From an uncultured Bacilli bacterium (lineage in GTDB: Bacteria > Bacillota_I > Bacilli_A > RF39 > UBA660), in assembly GCA_944371325.1 (NCBI GenBank), contig CALVXO010000002.1:1-42080 (forward strand): a stretch of 42,080 nucleotides of DNA, read 5' to 3'. Made by a program: the position numbers and the translations under genes. This document shows positions 1 to 8,273 of the stretch, in pieces. The notes beneath the pieces were generated by a model, which worked only from the letters and a program-made list of their open reading frames with translations, had not been told where the DNA came from and searched no databases. How positions within the stretch are numbered: the first letter of the stretch is position 1; the number at the start of each line of letters is the position of its first letter.

Positions 1-955
1 TATTTTTAAATTTTTTCTTTTTATTTTGCAACATTTCTAATTTTAATTCTACTTCATTAGCTTTTGGTTCTTCTTCTTTTTCTACAACAACTGAATCTTT
101 TTCTTCAATTTCAATTTTTTTAGCATAAGCATTTTCTATTTCATCTTTATCAACTTGAATCATTCTAAAATACATAGTTTTATCTAAATCTTCAGCTTCT
201 AAAGGTTTTAAATCAGTAATTGTTTCATCTATTTTTTCATCTTTCACTTCTTCTACTTTAGTAACTTTTATTTTATCAATTTTATCTTCTATTATATTTG
301 CTTCATTATTATTTTTAGTTATAACTTCTTCTCTAACAATTTTTTTGTTTACTTTATTATTATTTTTAATTAATTTAATAATATTTTTTATAAATATTTT
401 TATCTTTTTAACTACATTTGCCATAAATACATCAAATTTTTTCATATCTTTTTCCTTCTTATTCTTCTTAATTGTTAATGTTACTAAATAAACTGTAATA
501 ATAATTGCAACTAAAACATAAGGATTAAATATTGTTTTCTTGAATATACCAAAAGCAGGTAATACTTTAACAACTTTTCCAACTATTTGTTCTTGAGTAA
601 TTGGATCATCCTTAGCATCATTAGCATCACCTTTAGTTACATAAGTACCTTGGTATGCTTCAATAACTCTATGAGTTATAAATTCGCCATCTTGTTTAAA
701 TGTAATAATATCATCTAATTTTATATTTTTAGAATACTTAACAACAATCCAATCACCAGGTTCAACTGCTTCACCCATGCTACCAGTTTGAACTTCGAAT
801 ATAGAATAGCCAAAAAAACTAGAGTAATCATTACCTAATAATTTGACTTGGATATTATTATATATAGAAATTAGTAAAACTATTCCAAAAATAAAAATCA
901 ATATATTTAAACCGATATTGGCAACTTTTTCTAAAATTTTACCTTTATTTACCAT
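1..955 (-). CDS. sipW: SipW/ER-type signal peptidase I with long C-terminal tail (3' end outside window)
   Basis: Membrane serine peptidase that removes signal peptides from SipW-class (TasA-like) exported proteins. 318 codons are visible and no stop is reached before the window edge. An N-terminal membrane segment (about 15-33) is followed by the catalytic serine in QTGSM (Ser59), the His of ITHRV (His95) and KGDAND (Asp110). This Ser-His arrangement is that of ER/SipW-type peptidases rather than the Ser-Lys dyad of SipS. A second membrane segment lies at about 143-162. After it comes an unusual tail of at least 155 residues, basic at first and then Glu/Lys-rich. The start at 955 has a weak AGGG site. 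A plausible promoter is TTGTAA, 17 bp, TAAAAT just upstream. It sits downstream of the fibre operon whose products carry its target motif. Confidence 0.93.
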   Translation of the reverse strand, partial: MVNKGKILEKVANIGLNILIFIFGIVLLISIYNNIQVKLLGNDYSSFFGYSIFEVQTGSMGEAVEPGDWIVVKYSKNIKLDDIITFKQDGEFITHRVIEAYQGTYVTKGDANDAKDDPITQEQIVGKVVKVLPAFGIFKKTIFNPYVLVAIIITVYLVTLTIKKNKKEKDMKKFDVFMANVVKKIKIFIKNIIKLIKNNNKVNKKIVREEVITKNNNEANIIEDKIDKIKVTKVEEVKDEKIDETITDLKPLEAEDLDKTMYFRMIQVDKDEIENAYAKKIEIEEKDSVVVEKEEEPKANEVELKLEMLQNKKKKFKN

Positions 956-1030
956 ACTATATCAACCCTATCTTTGACTCTTTTCTTACTATATATAATT
1001 TTACCATATTCGACATTTTTTTACAATACT

Positions 1031-1075
1031 AAAAATTAAAAAAAAGAATGTTTAAAAATTAAAAAAAGAATGTTT
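1031..1075. repeat. Tandem duplication of a 22-23 bp unit
   Basis: Two adjacent copies of a 22-23 bp A-rich unit ending in AAGAATGTTT (1031-1053 and 1054-1075) differ by one A. The second copy reaches the stop codon of the upstream minus-strand gene. It looks like a slippage duplication in a 3' untranslated region. No hairpin is visible, so it is not a classical terminator. Confidence 0.8.
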
Positions 1076-2684
1076 AATCATCCTCTTTAATTTCTTTAGC
1101 AACAATTTTTTCAACTTGCACCATAAACCAAATTTTTTCAATTGTTGTATCACTTTTTTCTATTTTATTTACTCTTAAAATTAATAATATCTTATTAAGT
1201 AAATTTTTAAGATTATCTTCATTTAAATCATCTTCAGTAATATTGATACTATTTAATCGATATTTATTACTAATTGTTTTAGCTATATTATTAGTAGAGA
1301 AAATTGGTACTCCTGTAATAATAATATTAGTAGGATTCATTGCGAACAAATCAAAATTATCGCTATATTTAATAATTTCATCATAATCAGTTATATTATA
1401 AACTTTTTGAATAGTTAATTTTTTGAAATAATCAAAACTATAATATAAATTTAAAACATCAGATATAGTTAATGTATCATTTAATATCATCATTACTTTA
1501 TCTTTAAAATATTCGGCATCATAAGTTTTATATAACTCATACAATTCTTTTGCTTTTAAAACTGATTGTAATTTCAATTGTTTTAAAGCACTATCTGATC
1601 TAAATTCAAATAATCCTGGTCGACCACTAAAGATTTTTTTATTTAATTTTTCTAATTCATTTTCTTTAGTCTCTATTTGGTCAATAATATTTTTTAAACC
1701 TTTATACTCTTTTTTGTCGGTTGTGAGTAATTTTTCATATTCATCTTTAAAATTTTTAAACATTGGATAAAATTCTAAATAATTTTGATATTCTAAAACA
1801 TTTAGTTTTAATTTTTCCAAAGCAGGCGCTACTTTATCAACATCAGTAACTTCTGGAATTAAAGAATCAAATGCTGTTTTGCGTCCTTTACTATCACTTA
1901 AATATTGTTCAATATCTAATTCTTTAGTTTTAGCCATAGCTATTATATCACTGATAGTTTCTTTACTTGCTAAATTTAAATCAATATAAGCATCTTGTAA
2001 TTTTTCTAAACAGTGAGCATAATCTCTAATTTTATTTTTTTCCATTACTTCTTTTTGTAACGTCAAAATATAATTATTTAATTTACGACTATTTTTCTTA
2101 ATTAGTTTTCTAAAATTTAATTCAATATGTTGAATAAGTTCAGGGTTTACCCAATAAATTTGTTCAAAAATTTCTGATACCTTATCATAGCTTTTTAATC
2201 TTCTATTTCTTACTTCTAAAAAAGCAGTCATATATTCATGAACATAGCAAGTATAATTAAAATCATCACTTTCTAAATGAATACCAGCTTGTTCAAATTT
2301 ATCTAATAAATCATTTATTATTTCATTTAATGATTTAAAATTAAATGTATCATAATTGTTTATTTGATATAATAAATCATCAAAACACATTTTTTCGACA
2401 TAAGTATTAGTTGGGTTTAAAAGAAATTTAACATTTTCTAAAGTTTCTAATTTTTCTGTCAATTTATCTATATCAGAATATTCTTTTACTTCAAAACTTT
2501 TAGCTTTAGCAATCAAATAATTTCTAGTACTAGTTTTATATTCTTCATATCTTTCAATTATTTCATCAATCGTTTCATTAAATTTCTTTTTATTTGTTTT
2601 AGTTTTAGTAGGCATAGTGGAAATTAATGTTTTTTTTGCTTCAATATCTTTATTTATAAACTCTAAAAAATTATTCATCTTCAT
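1074..2684 (-). CDS. Unrecognised 536-aa helical/coiled-coil cytoplasmic protein at end of fibre operon
   Basis: No family is recognised. The protein is rich in Lys, Glu, Asn and Leu, has no signal peptide or membrane segment, and is probably mostly alpha-helical with coiled-coil stretches, for example around 325-350. It follows the 47-aa gene with a 14-nt overlap, so translation is probably coupled. A second in-frame ATG at 2678 is better spaced from the GAGG ribosome site (9 nt instead of 3), so the real protein may begin there. As the last gene of the run 7291 to 1074 it is likely co-expressed with the SipW-class fibre subunits. A cytoplasmic assembly or regulatory role is only inferred. 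Confidence 0.8.
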   Translation of the reverse strand: MKMNNFLEFINKDIEAKKTLISTMPTKTKTNKKKFNETIDEIIERYEEYKTSTRNYLIAKAKSFEVKEYSDIDKLTEKLETLENVKFLLNPTNTYVEKMCFDDLLYQINNYDTFNFKSLNEIINDLLDKFEQAGIHLESDDFNYTCYVHEYMTAFLEVRNRRLKSYDKVSEIFEQIYWVNPELIQHIELNFRKLIKKNSRKLNNYILTLQKEVMEKNKIRDYAHCLEKLQDAYIDLNLASKETISDIIAMAKTKELDIEQYLSDSKGRKTAFDSLIPEVTDVDKVAPALEKLKLNVLEYQNYLEFYPMFKNFKDEYEKLLTTDKKEYKGLKNIIDQIETKENELEKLNKKIFSGRPGLFEFRSDSALKQLKLQSVLKAKELYELYKTYDAEYFKDKVMMILNDTLTISDVLNLYYSFDYFKKLTIQKVYNITDYDEIIKYSDNFDLFAMNPTNIIITGVPIFSTNNIAKTISNKYRLNSINITEDDLNEDNLKNLLNKILLILRVNKIEKSDTTIEKIWFMVQVEKIVAKEIKEDD

Positions 2685-2814
2685 TTTCCTCTTCTAACTC
2701 TATTTTACTTTCAACTAAAAATTGCGAAAAATCTGTAATATTTTGATAAACTTCTATTAGTTCTTTTAAAGTTAGTGTCGATAAATCGAAATCTACTTTT
2801 TCTTCCCTTTTCAT
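2671..2814 (-). CDS. 47-aa acidic small protein
   Basis: Short ORF with a good AGGTGATAAG ribosome site directly before the ATG. It starts 16 nt after the stop of the SipW-class 348-aa gene and overlaps the start of the 536-aa gene. It begins MKREEKVDFDL and ends in a run of Glu/Asp. No membrane segment, Cys or known domain is seen. The spacing, ribosome site and coupling on both sides support a real gene; function unknown. It might be a small partner of the 536-aa protein. Confidence 0.65.
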   Translation of the reverse strand: MKREEKVDFDLSTLTLKELIEVYQNITDFSQFLVESKIELEEENEDE

Positions 2815-2830
2815 CTTATCACCTTTTCCC

Positions 2831-3877
2831 CTATTCATATCCTTGTGTATCTTTTAAGAAATTTAATGAAATATATATTTCAGCGCCATCAGAATCTGTT
2901 TCTAGACTATCAATATCTTGTCCTTCAATCCAAACATACACCCTTGTTTTAGTTATACCATCTGGTACAGTAAATAATGGTTTTTCAAAATCATCATCAG
3001 TCATAGTTTCTTGTAATTCAAAATAATTTAGATCAAGATTGGGTGAACCGGATACTGTATTAGCTACGAATATAGGACCACCTGCTCTTGTAAAAGCATA
3101 AGTTGGAAATTCTTGTCCATCAATTAAATTAACGCCATATTTAGTAGCTCTTTCAATAGATAAATCAGAATGTGCTTTACTATTTGGCTCAAATATTATT
3201 GAATAACAATTATTATTACATTCAATATTTTGAACTTCATTTGATGGAGCGTCTTTAGCAACAGATCCTAATTTGACAATACCAATACGAGCAGAATTTA
3301 ATAAACCAATCATTTCTTCATCTGCATCTTTTTCCATTGTGATTGAAGTACCATATTCAAAATATAAATTATCACTTACTGGAGATCCAGAATCATTTTT
3401 GAAAAACAAATCAAATGCTATATAATTATTGTACTCATTTCTGCCACCTTCATGCATTAAATTAGTTCTTATATAACCATTATCTTTATCCTTATTTGGA
3501 TATCTAACCCCACTACTTGAAAACATATTAAATATTGGACTATCATGATTAGTAATTCCATTTGAAGAAATAGGTACTAATCCACCACCTGCCCATTGAC
3601 TTGTATTATTAGGATAAGTATATCTTAATCCTCTTATAAGTTCATCAGCAGATATAATTAAATCAGTATCAAAATTAATACCATCTAAAGAAATAGATAA
3701 TCCAGTATTCTTTTTAACCGTCATAGTAAATGTTTTTACTCTAACATTTAAATTGGTTGAAAACCACGCATATGTTGAAAAAATAAGCAAAATACCTACT
3801 AATACCATAATAGTGATAGTAACTTTTTTATTTGTTTTTTCGATAATTCTTTGTCTAAAAGTATTTTGTTTTTTCAT
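2831..3877 (-). CDS. SipW-class exported fibre-like protein (divergent, 348 aa)
   Basis: Predicted secreted surface protein of the same paralogous family as the genes at 3939, 5332, 14724 and 16054, but more divergent. A basic N-terminus and hydrophobic core (about 18-35) end in STYAWF, the SipW-class processing signature known from TasA/CalY-type proteins. Shared blocks are SISLDG near the mature N-terminus, GGGLVPISS, YIAFDLFFKN, RIGIVKLG, FEPNSKAHS, FPTYA and the C-terminal ITKTRVYVWIEGQDID. It keeps only one of the two Cys pairs of its paralogues (ECNNNC). It is third in the fibre operon, after a strong intergenic hairpin. It could be a minor or capping subunit; that is inference. Confidence 0.85.
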   Translation of the reverse strand: MKKQNTFRQRIIEKTNKKVTITIMVLVGILLIFSTYAWFSTNLNVRVKTFTMTVKKNTGLSISLDGINFDTDLIISADELIRGLRYTYPNNTSQWAGGGLVPISSNGITNHDSPIFNMFSSSGVRYPNKDKDNGYIRTNLMHEGGRNEYNNYIAFDLFFKNDSGSPVSDNLYFEYGTSITMEKDADEEMIGLLNSARIGIVKLGSVAKDAPSNEVQNIECNNNCYSIIFEPNSKAHSDLSIERATKYGVNLIDGQEFPTYAFTRAGGPIFVANTVSGSPNLDLNYFELQETMTDDDFEKPLFTVPDGITKTRVYVWIEGQDIDSLETDSDGAEIYISLNFLKDTQGYE

Positions 3878-3900
3878 TTTTCACCACCTAATTAATAAAG

Positions 3901-3927
3901 GAAGAGTAATTAACCAAATTACTCTTC
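3901..3927. other. Intergenic hairpin between two fibre genes
   Basis: Perfect 11-bp inverted repeat (GAAGAGTAATT / AATTACTCTTC) with a 5-nt loop, between the 441-aa and 348-aa fibre genes. On the minus strand only three U follow, so it is more likely an mRNA stabiliser, processing site or leaky attenuator than a full terminator. Confidence 0.75.
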
Positions 3928-3938
3928 TTTATTATCAA

Positions 3939-5264
3939 TTATTCACCATTTGTTGGAGTAATATCTGTACTTGGTCCATCATAACCTGGAATATCAGATT
4001 CAATATATCTTTCTTTAGTGAATCCAAAATTAACTGTAATTTTCTTTCCTAATGAAGCAAAGTCATAATTATCGATATCTTGTCCTTCAATCCAAATGTA
4101 AACTCTAACTTTTGTAATACTATTTGGAGCTAAAGTCATAAATTGTGGACGATCTTTACCAGCAACATTTTTCATTGTATCAGTAAAGTACCCAATACCA
4201 TCTGCTTTAGAATAAGTCATATCAACTAAATTATATGTACTTCTTACTCCTTCTGTATAAGTTTTATAATCTACAGTATTTTTTGTATAAGTATTGTAAG
4301 CTAATCCATCATAAATATTTACATTATCAGCAATTTCAATATTATTACTAATTGCATATGTTGGATAAGCAGTACCATCTTCTACAGCAGTACATTTTGA
4401 ACCAGCATTATATGAATCTGGATCATTAACATCATCACCATCAGTAGAAGCTTTTCTTGTTAAACAAGATTTTTGATACCAATTGATAGCATTTTGTACG
4501 TGTTTTGTATCATTTGGTTCCCAAATTTGAGCATCTCTACAAATACCAGTTACCTGAACTTGGCCATCAGCAGCAGGTACATTAGCACAAGTTATTTTTG
4601 TGATATTATCAGCTGAAGTTGTATCTGCTTTAACACGCCCGATTTGTGCGAAAGCAACTCTTACTGAATTTTCAATACCAGCTTTTTCTTTTCCACCATT
4701 TGCAGAAACTTTAACTTCTGAATTAGTAGTTAAATAAATTGCTTCTTCATTTAATGGATTATTATCAGTATAATAAGCATTTCCTGATAAGTTTTTAATG
4801 AACAAGTCAAATGCTACATAACCATTTCCTTCTTCGTATTCAACACCACCAGCATTTAAAGTTGTATGATTATCAACTTGTTCAGATAATAATCTATAAC
4901 CACCAGTAACAGCAGTTAAACTTCCTTTTTCATATAATTTCATTCTTGATGAAGCTTTATCCATATCACCAACAGATGACATTGGAATTAATCCTTCGCC
5001 AGGTTGATCTAACCATTGATTTGCATTTCCTTCATAAGGATCAGCATTTCTAGCATCTAATGTATATTTCCAGTTTTCTCCATCCATAGATAAGAATAAA
5101 CCTTCTGTTGTTGCTATATTAACGCTAAATTCTGCAACATTAACAGTTTTCATACCAATAAACCATGCATAAGTTGAAACTGATAATAAGATTGCACACA
5201 AAGAACAAATAGCAACTAAATCTCTAATTCTTTTACTTTTTTTACTATTATGTTTTTTTGCCAT
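3939..5264 (-). CDS. SipW-class major fibre subunit, type B (441 aa)
   Basis: Predicted secreted TasA-like surface subunit. A basic N-terminus and hydrophobic segment (about 15-30) end at STYAWF (Thr31-Phe35), followed by IGMKTVNV. The mature protein contains LFLSMDG, GEGLIPMSSVG, YVAFDLFIKN, IENSVRVAFAQIGR, IWEPNDTKH, YPTYAIS and a C-terminal strand region with ITKVRVYIWIEGQDID and FASLGKKITVNFGF. Two Cys pairs lie near TCANV/GICRDA and SCLTRK/SKCTAV and are placed for disulfides. It ends in a flexible acidic/Pro tail. The closest relative is the gene at 14724 in the duplicated operon. Good ribosome site AGGAGG. Self-assembly into fibres is inferred from the SipW/TasA analogy. Confidence 0.9.
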   Translation of the reverse strand: MAKKHNSKKSKRIRDLVAICSLCAILLSVSTYAWFIGMKTVNVAEFSVNIATTEGLFLSMDGENWKYTLDARNADPYEGNANQWLDQPGEGLIPMSSVGDMDKASSRMKLYEKGSLTAVTGGYRLLSEQVDNHTTLNAGGVEYEEGNGYVAFDLFIKNLSGNAYYTDNNPLNEEAIYLTTNSEVKVSANGGKEKAGIENSVRVAFAQIGRVKADTTSADNITKITCANVPAADGQVQVTGICRDAQIWEPNDTKHVQNAINWYQKSCLTRKASTDGDDVNDPDSYNAGSKCTAVEDGTAYPTYAISNNIEIADNVNIYDGLAYNTYTKNTVDYKTYTEGVRSTYNLVDMTYSKADGIGYFTDTMKNVAGKDRPQFMTLAPNSITKVRVYIWIEGQDIDNYDFASLGKKITVNFGFTKERYIESDIPGYDGPSTDITPTNGE

Positions 5265-5288
5265 AATTTCCTCCTATATTTAAATTTT

Positions 5289-5325
5289 AGTAACCTAGAA
5301 GATTAATTAAAATCTTCTAGTTACT
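5289..5325. other. Intergenic hairpin between fibre genes A and B
   Basis: Long inverted repeat, AGTAA plus CTAGAAGATT pairing with AATCTTCTAG plus TTACT, with one bulged C and a short A/T loop, between the 414-aa and 441-aa genes. No U-run follows on the minus strand. Probably sets mRNA stability or subunit ratio. Confidence 0.75.
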
Positions 5326-5331
5326 TTAAAA

Positions 5332-6576
5332 TTATTCACCTAATGTTGGTCTCTTATCAACATCACTTGGTAATTCAGGATCACCATCATAGTTGATATC
5401 TTCACCATATAATTGTTCTTTAGTAAATCCAAATGAAAGTGAGATTTGTCCTCCTAATGAAGCAAAATCATAGTTATCAACGTCTTGTCCTTCAATCCAA
5501 ATATAAACTCTAATTTTTGTAATACTATTTGGAGCTAAATAGAATAATTCTGGTCTTTCAGTTCCTTCTAAATTTTTCATTGTATCTGTGAATGTTGGAA
5601 CTTTCATTAATTTACCTTTTGTAGCAGTCATAGCAACTGAAGCAGTATAACCATTGTATTCAGTACCATCATATACATCTACTTGATCAGTGTAATTAAT
5701 TTCACCACTTACTGCATATGTTGGAACAAATGTACCATCAGTAACAGTACCACATGTACCACTAAATGAACTTGGATTAGTAATATCAGCTGCATTTCTC
5801 TTTAAACATGATTTTTCATACCATTTAATAGCATTATTTACGTGTTTTGTATCATTTGGTTCCCAAATTGTAGCATCTCTATTTGTACAAATACTAGAAA
5901 CGCCATCACCACCTGTACAATCAATTCCTTGAATTTTTGAAGTATTTTCTTCAGTTGCAACTACACGTCCAATTTGTGCAAAAGCAACTCTTACTGAATT
6001 TTCGATACCAGCTGTTTTTTGCCCAGCAGCACCAGTTTTAACAACAGATTGTGGAGTTAAATAAATTCCTTCTTCATTTTTTATATCAACTGTATCATAA
6101 TAAGCATTACCTGATAAGTTTTTAACAAATAAATCAAATGCCACATAACCATCTTGTTCAGTAGTATCGTTTTCAACTTGGCTAGCCATTACACGATAAC
6201 CACCAGGTGAAGCAGTAAAACTTCCTTTTTCATATAAAATTAAGTTAGATGAATCAGTATCGATTTTCCCAACTGTTGACATTGGAATTAATCCTTCGCC
6301 ACCCCAACTATTTTTATTATCTAAATAAGTTCCTGCAACTCCAGGATCACTATAATTACTTTCGTTAATTGTTACTGTGTCACCGAAATTTTTACCATCT
6401 AATGAAAGTGATAAACCATCGATTGCAGCAATTTCTACATCGAATGCGGTAACATTAACAGTTTTCATACCAATAAACCATGCATAGGTTGAAACTGATA
6501 AAATAGTAGCACATAAACCAGCTCCAACAAGCAATCTTTTGACACGTTTTTCATGTCTTCTATTTCTTTTTTCCAT
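5332..6576 (-). CDS. SipW-class major fibre subunit, type A (414 aa)
   Basis: Predicted secreted TasA-like surface subunit. Very basic N-terminus, hydrophobic core and the SipW-class signature STYAWF (Thr30-Phe34), then IGMKTVNV. The mature part has SLSLDG, GEGLIPMSTVG, YVAFDLFVKNLSG, IENSVRVAFAQIGR, IWEPNDTKH, VPTYAVSG and ITKIRVYIWIEGQDVD. There are two Cys pairs (DCTGG/SICTN and SCLKR/GTCGT). The tail reads YDGDPELPSDVD. It is the direct paralogue of the 464-aa protein at 16054, which occupies the same position after the membrane-anchored gene in the second operon. Preceded at 20 nt by the anchored gene, same strand. Confidence 0.9.
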   Translation of the reverse strand: MEKRNRRHEKRVKRLLVGAGLCATILSVSTYAWFIGMKTVNVTAFDVEIAAIDGLSLSLDGKNFGDTVTINESNYSDPGVAGTYLDNKNSWGGEGLIPMSTVGKIDTDSSNLILYEKGSFTASPGGYRVMASQVENDTTEQDGYVAFDLFVKNLSGNAYYDTVDIKNEEGIYLTPQSVVKTGAAGQKTAGIENSVRVAFAQIGRVVATEENTSKIQGIDCTGGDGVSSICTNRDATIWEPNDTKHVNNAIKWYEKSCLKRNAADITNPSSFSGTCGTVTDGTFVPTYAVSGEINYTDQVDVYDGTEYNGYTASVAMTATKGKLMKVPTFTDTMKNLEGTERPELFYLAPNSITKIRVYIWIEGQDVDNYDFASLGGQISLSFGFTKEQLYGEDINYDGDPELPSDVDKRPTLGE

Positions 6577-6595
6577 ATGTACCTCTCTCTTTTCA

Positions 6596-7291
6596 TTAAT
6601 TTTCTACGTACTCTGAATTGAAATCCATGTAAACAGAGAATTCTCCACCTAAGATATCATCTGAACATTCAGGATCACTACCTTCAACCCAAATGACAAT
6701 TGTGTATTTATCGATATCTCCAGGTTTAAAATTGTCAACTTTATTACGAGCAACTAATTTTTCTTCTTCAAATGGAATAGTATCTGGCTCATTTCTTCCG
6801 TCAGAAGCTTTCTTAGCATACGTAACAGGTTGTCCATTTCGATAGACTCTAATTCTTACAGCACTGTCAATTTTTTTGATAACATCTGTGATAAAAAGTT
6901 CACTCCAATAGCTTGTAATTTCATCTCCAACATTCTCAACAAAAAATGTATAAGCAAGGTATTCAGAACCATTATGAGAACCACCAGTAGAATCATCTAA
7001 ATTATCAGGTAACCAATTACCAGATATATTAGTGAATGTTTTAGGCGAAGCAACTGATAATTCTGCTTGATACACTTTATAGTTAGGGTCATCGTAAATG
7101 ATAATACCTCTACTAAAGTATAAGTTTTTATCCAGTGTTATACTAAAATTACCACTATTATAAATAATACCTATAACTAAATACAAAAGAATAAATAGGA
7201 AAAGAAATATTAATAAAGCTATTCTAAAGATCTTTTTAAGTTTTTTTTCATTTTTGATTTTCTTTGAACTAAGCTTAATCTTATCTTCCAT
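6596..7291 (-). CDS. Membrane-anchored fibre-related protein, first gene of fibre operon 1 (231 aa)
   Basis: Type II membrane protein: Lys-rich cytoplasmic N-terminus (1-20), one strong membrane segment (about 22-45) and an extracellular domain. It lacks the T-Y-A-x-F processing signature, so it should stay anchored. The C-terminal part (YTIVIWVEGSDPEC, ILGGEF, YMDF) matches the layout of the last strands of the fibre subunits (VYIWIEGQD, SLGKK, VNFGF), which suggests a shared beta-sandwich fold. Its paralogue at 17462 leads the second operon. A base or anchor for the fibre is inferred, comparable in role to TapA though not recognised as its homologue. Ribosome site AAGGGG. Confidence 0.88.
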   Translation of the reverse strand: MEDKIKLSSKKIKNEKKLKKIFRIALLIFLFLFILLYLVIGIIYNSGNFSITLDKNLYFSRGIIIYDDPNYKVYQAELSVASPKTFTNISGNWLPDNLDDSTGGSHNGSEYLAYTFFVENVGDEITSYWSELFITDVIKKIDSAVRIRVYRNGQPVTYAKKASDGRNEPDTIPFEEEKLVARNKVDNFKPGDIDKYTIVIWVEGSDPECSDDILGGEFSVYMDFNSEYVEN

Positions 7292-7356
7292 AACTCTACC
7301 CCTTCATATTACCCTATAAACTAGGGTCACTATGATATTCTTTACAATACAATATA

Positions 7357-7407
7357 ATTATAACATACATATTTTTTTTGTCAATATAATATGTCGATAA
7401 TTGTCGA
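7357..7407 (-). promoter_or_regulatory. Promoter and direct-repeat operator of fibre operon 1
   Basis: Minus-strand TTGACA (7384-7379), 16-bp spacer, TATAAT (7362-7357). Seven bases upstream of the -35 are two TCGACA half sites (7397-7392 and 7407-7402) exactly 10 bp apart. The same elements with the same spacing precede fibre operon 2, and the early 5' UTR (TGTATTGTAAAG) is also shared. The site looks like a binding place for an activator that recognises direct repeats; the protein is not identifiable here. Confidence 0.85.
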
Positions 7408-7533
7408 ATTTAATTTTACTTTATTTTTCTTTGTTTTACAACATTTTTTGTCAACTGTTTACATTATTTTGTTATATTTATTAAATATTTTACACATATT
7501 GACACATATAAAATCATATTTTACATTTTTTTA

Positions 7534-7562
7534 TTGATTTTTTACATATATATATGTATAAT
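7534..7562 (+). promoter_or_regulatory. Promoter of the 203-aa SipW-class gene
   Basis: TTGATT (7534-7539), 17 bp, TATAAT (7557-7562), 31 bases before the ATG at 7594, with the ribosome site GAAGGG between. The roughly 300-bp divergent interval 7292-7593 otherwise holds the minus-strand promoter and very AT-rich DNA. Confidence 0.75.
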
Positions 7563-7593
7563 AAAGATGTAAAAGAAGAAAGAAGGGTTTTAA

Positions 7594-8205
7594 ATGGCAA
7601 TGAAATTTAAAATATTGTTAGTTATTAGTTCTTTGGCATTGACATTAAGTTTGATGAGTAATACTTATTCAAGATATGTTGCTGATGTTGATAGCAATAT
7701 TGATTTGTTATTCGCTAAATGGCAAATTTTAGTTAATGAAAATGATATTACCAATAATACTACGACTTCAATCAATATTACTCCAGTTATGGAAGAAAAT
7801 GTTAACGTTGCTGAAAATACAGTAGCCCCTTCTTCTAAAGGTTATTTTGATATTGATATTGATCCTTCTAACGCCGGTGTTTCATTTGATTATTCAATCA
7901 ACTTAAATGTTGAAGATGAAAATATGCCTGATTTAATGATCAGTAAATACGCAGTTTTAGATAAGGATTATAACGAAGGAGATCAAATAACTACAACCAC
8001 TATTTTAAATAATACAATAGATGGAACTGTTGATTATAATGCTACAGCACACGAACCATTTACAATAAGAGTATTCTTTGAATGGTATGAAGGTGTTGAT
8101 GAAAAAATGGATGATGAAGCTGATACAAATATAGGTTATGAAGCAGCATTAAATAATAAATCATTACTAGTAAACGCATCAATTAGTTTCAATCAAAAAA
8201 TTTAA
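7594..8205 (+). CDS. SipW-class exported TasA/CalY-like small protein (203 aa)
   Basis: Predicted secreted protein. Hydrophobic N-terminus (about 5-22) ends in SNTYSRYV (Thr24), a SipW-class variant, followed by short alternating strands. TasA/CalY-like features are the small size, the FAKWQILVN segment soon after the signal, a central GYFDIDIDPSNAG and a final SLLVNASISF strand. There is no Cys and no cell-wall anchor. It is divergent from fibre operon 1, has its own promoter and is closed by a terminator. It is the closest in size to a classical TasA/CalY fibre monomer in the window. Exact homology would need a profile search. Confidence 0.82.
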   Translation: MAMKFKILLVISSLALTLSLMSNTYSRYVADVDSNIDLLFAKWQILVNENDITNNTTTSINITPVMEENVNVAENTVAPSSKGYFDIDIDPSNAGVSFDYSINLNVEDENMPDLMISKYAVLDKDYNEGDQITTTTILNNTIDGTVDYNATAHEPFTIRVFFEWYEGVDEKMDDEADTNIGYEAALNNKSLLVNASISFNQKI

Positions 8206-8230
8206 GAGATTTAAAAAAATCTCTTTTTTT
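8205..8230 (+). terminator. Intrinsic terminator of the 203-aa gene
   Basis: AGAGATTT / AAATCTCT hairpin followed by seven T, directly after the stop codon. Confidence 0.9.
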
Positions 8231-8242
8231 ATATATAAATAT

Positions 8243-8273
8243 ATAAAAAAAACACAATTTTTTATTGTGTTTT
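8243..8273 (-). terminator. Intrinsic terminator of the adhesin/pseudo-SipW operon
   Basis: AAAACACAAT / ATTGTGTTTT stem (8249-8273) with the U-run reading toward lower coordinates. It overlaps the stop of the pseudo-SipW gene. Confidence 0.85.

Noticed and set aside
990..1020. TGTCGAA inside the sipW promoter spacer, similar to the fibre-operon half site
   Set aside because: Only one copy, opposite orientation relative to the promoter and at a different distance, so chance is likely.
2775..4052. Plus-strand open frames opposite the 348-aa and 441-aa fibre genes
   Set aside because: No ribosome sites, and they mirror well-supported minus-strand genes with conserved motifs.
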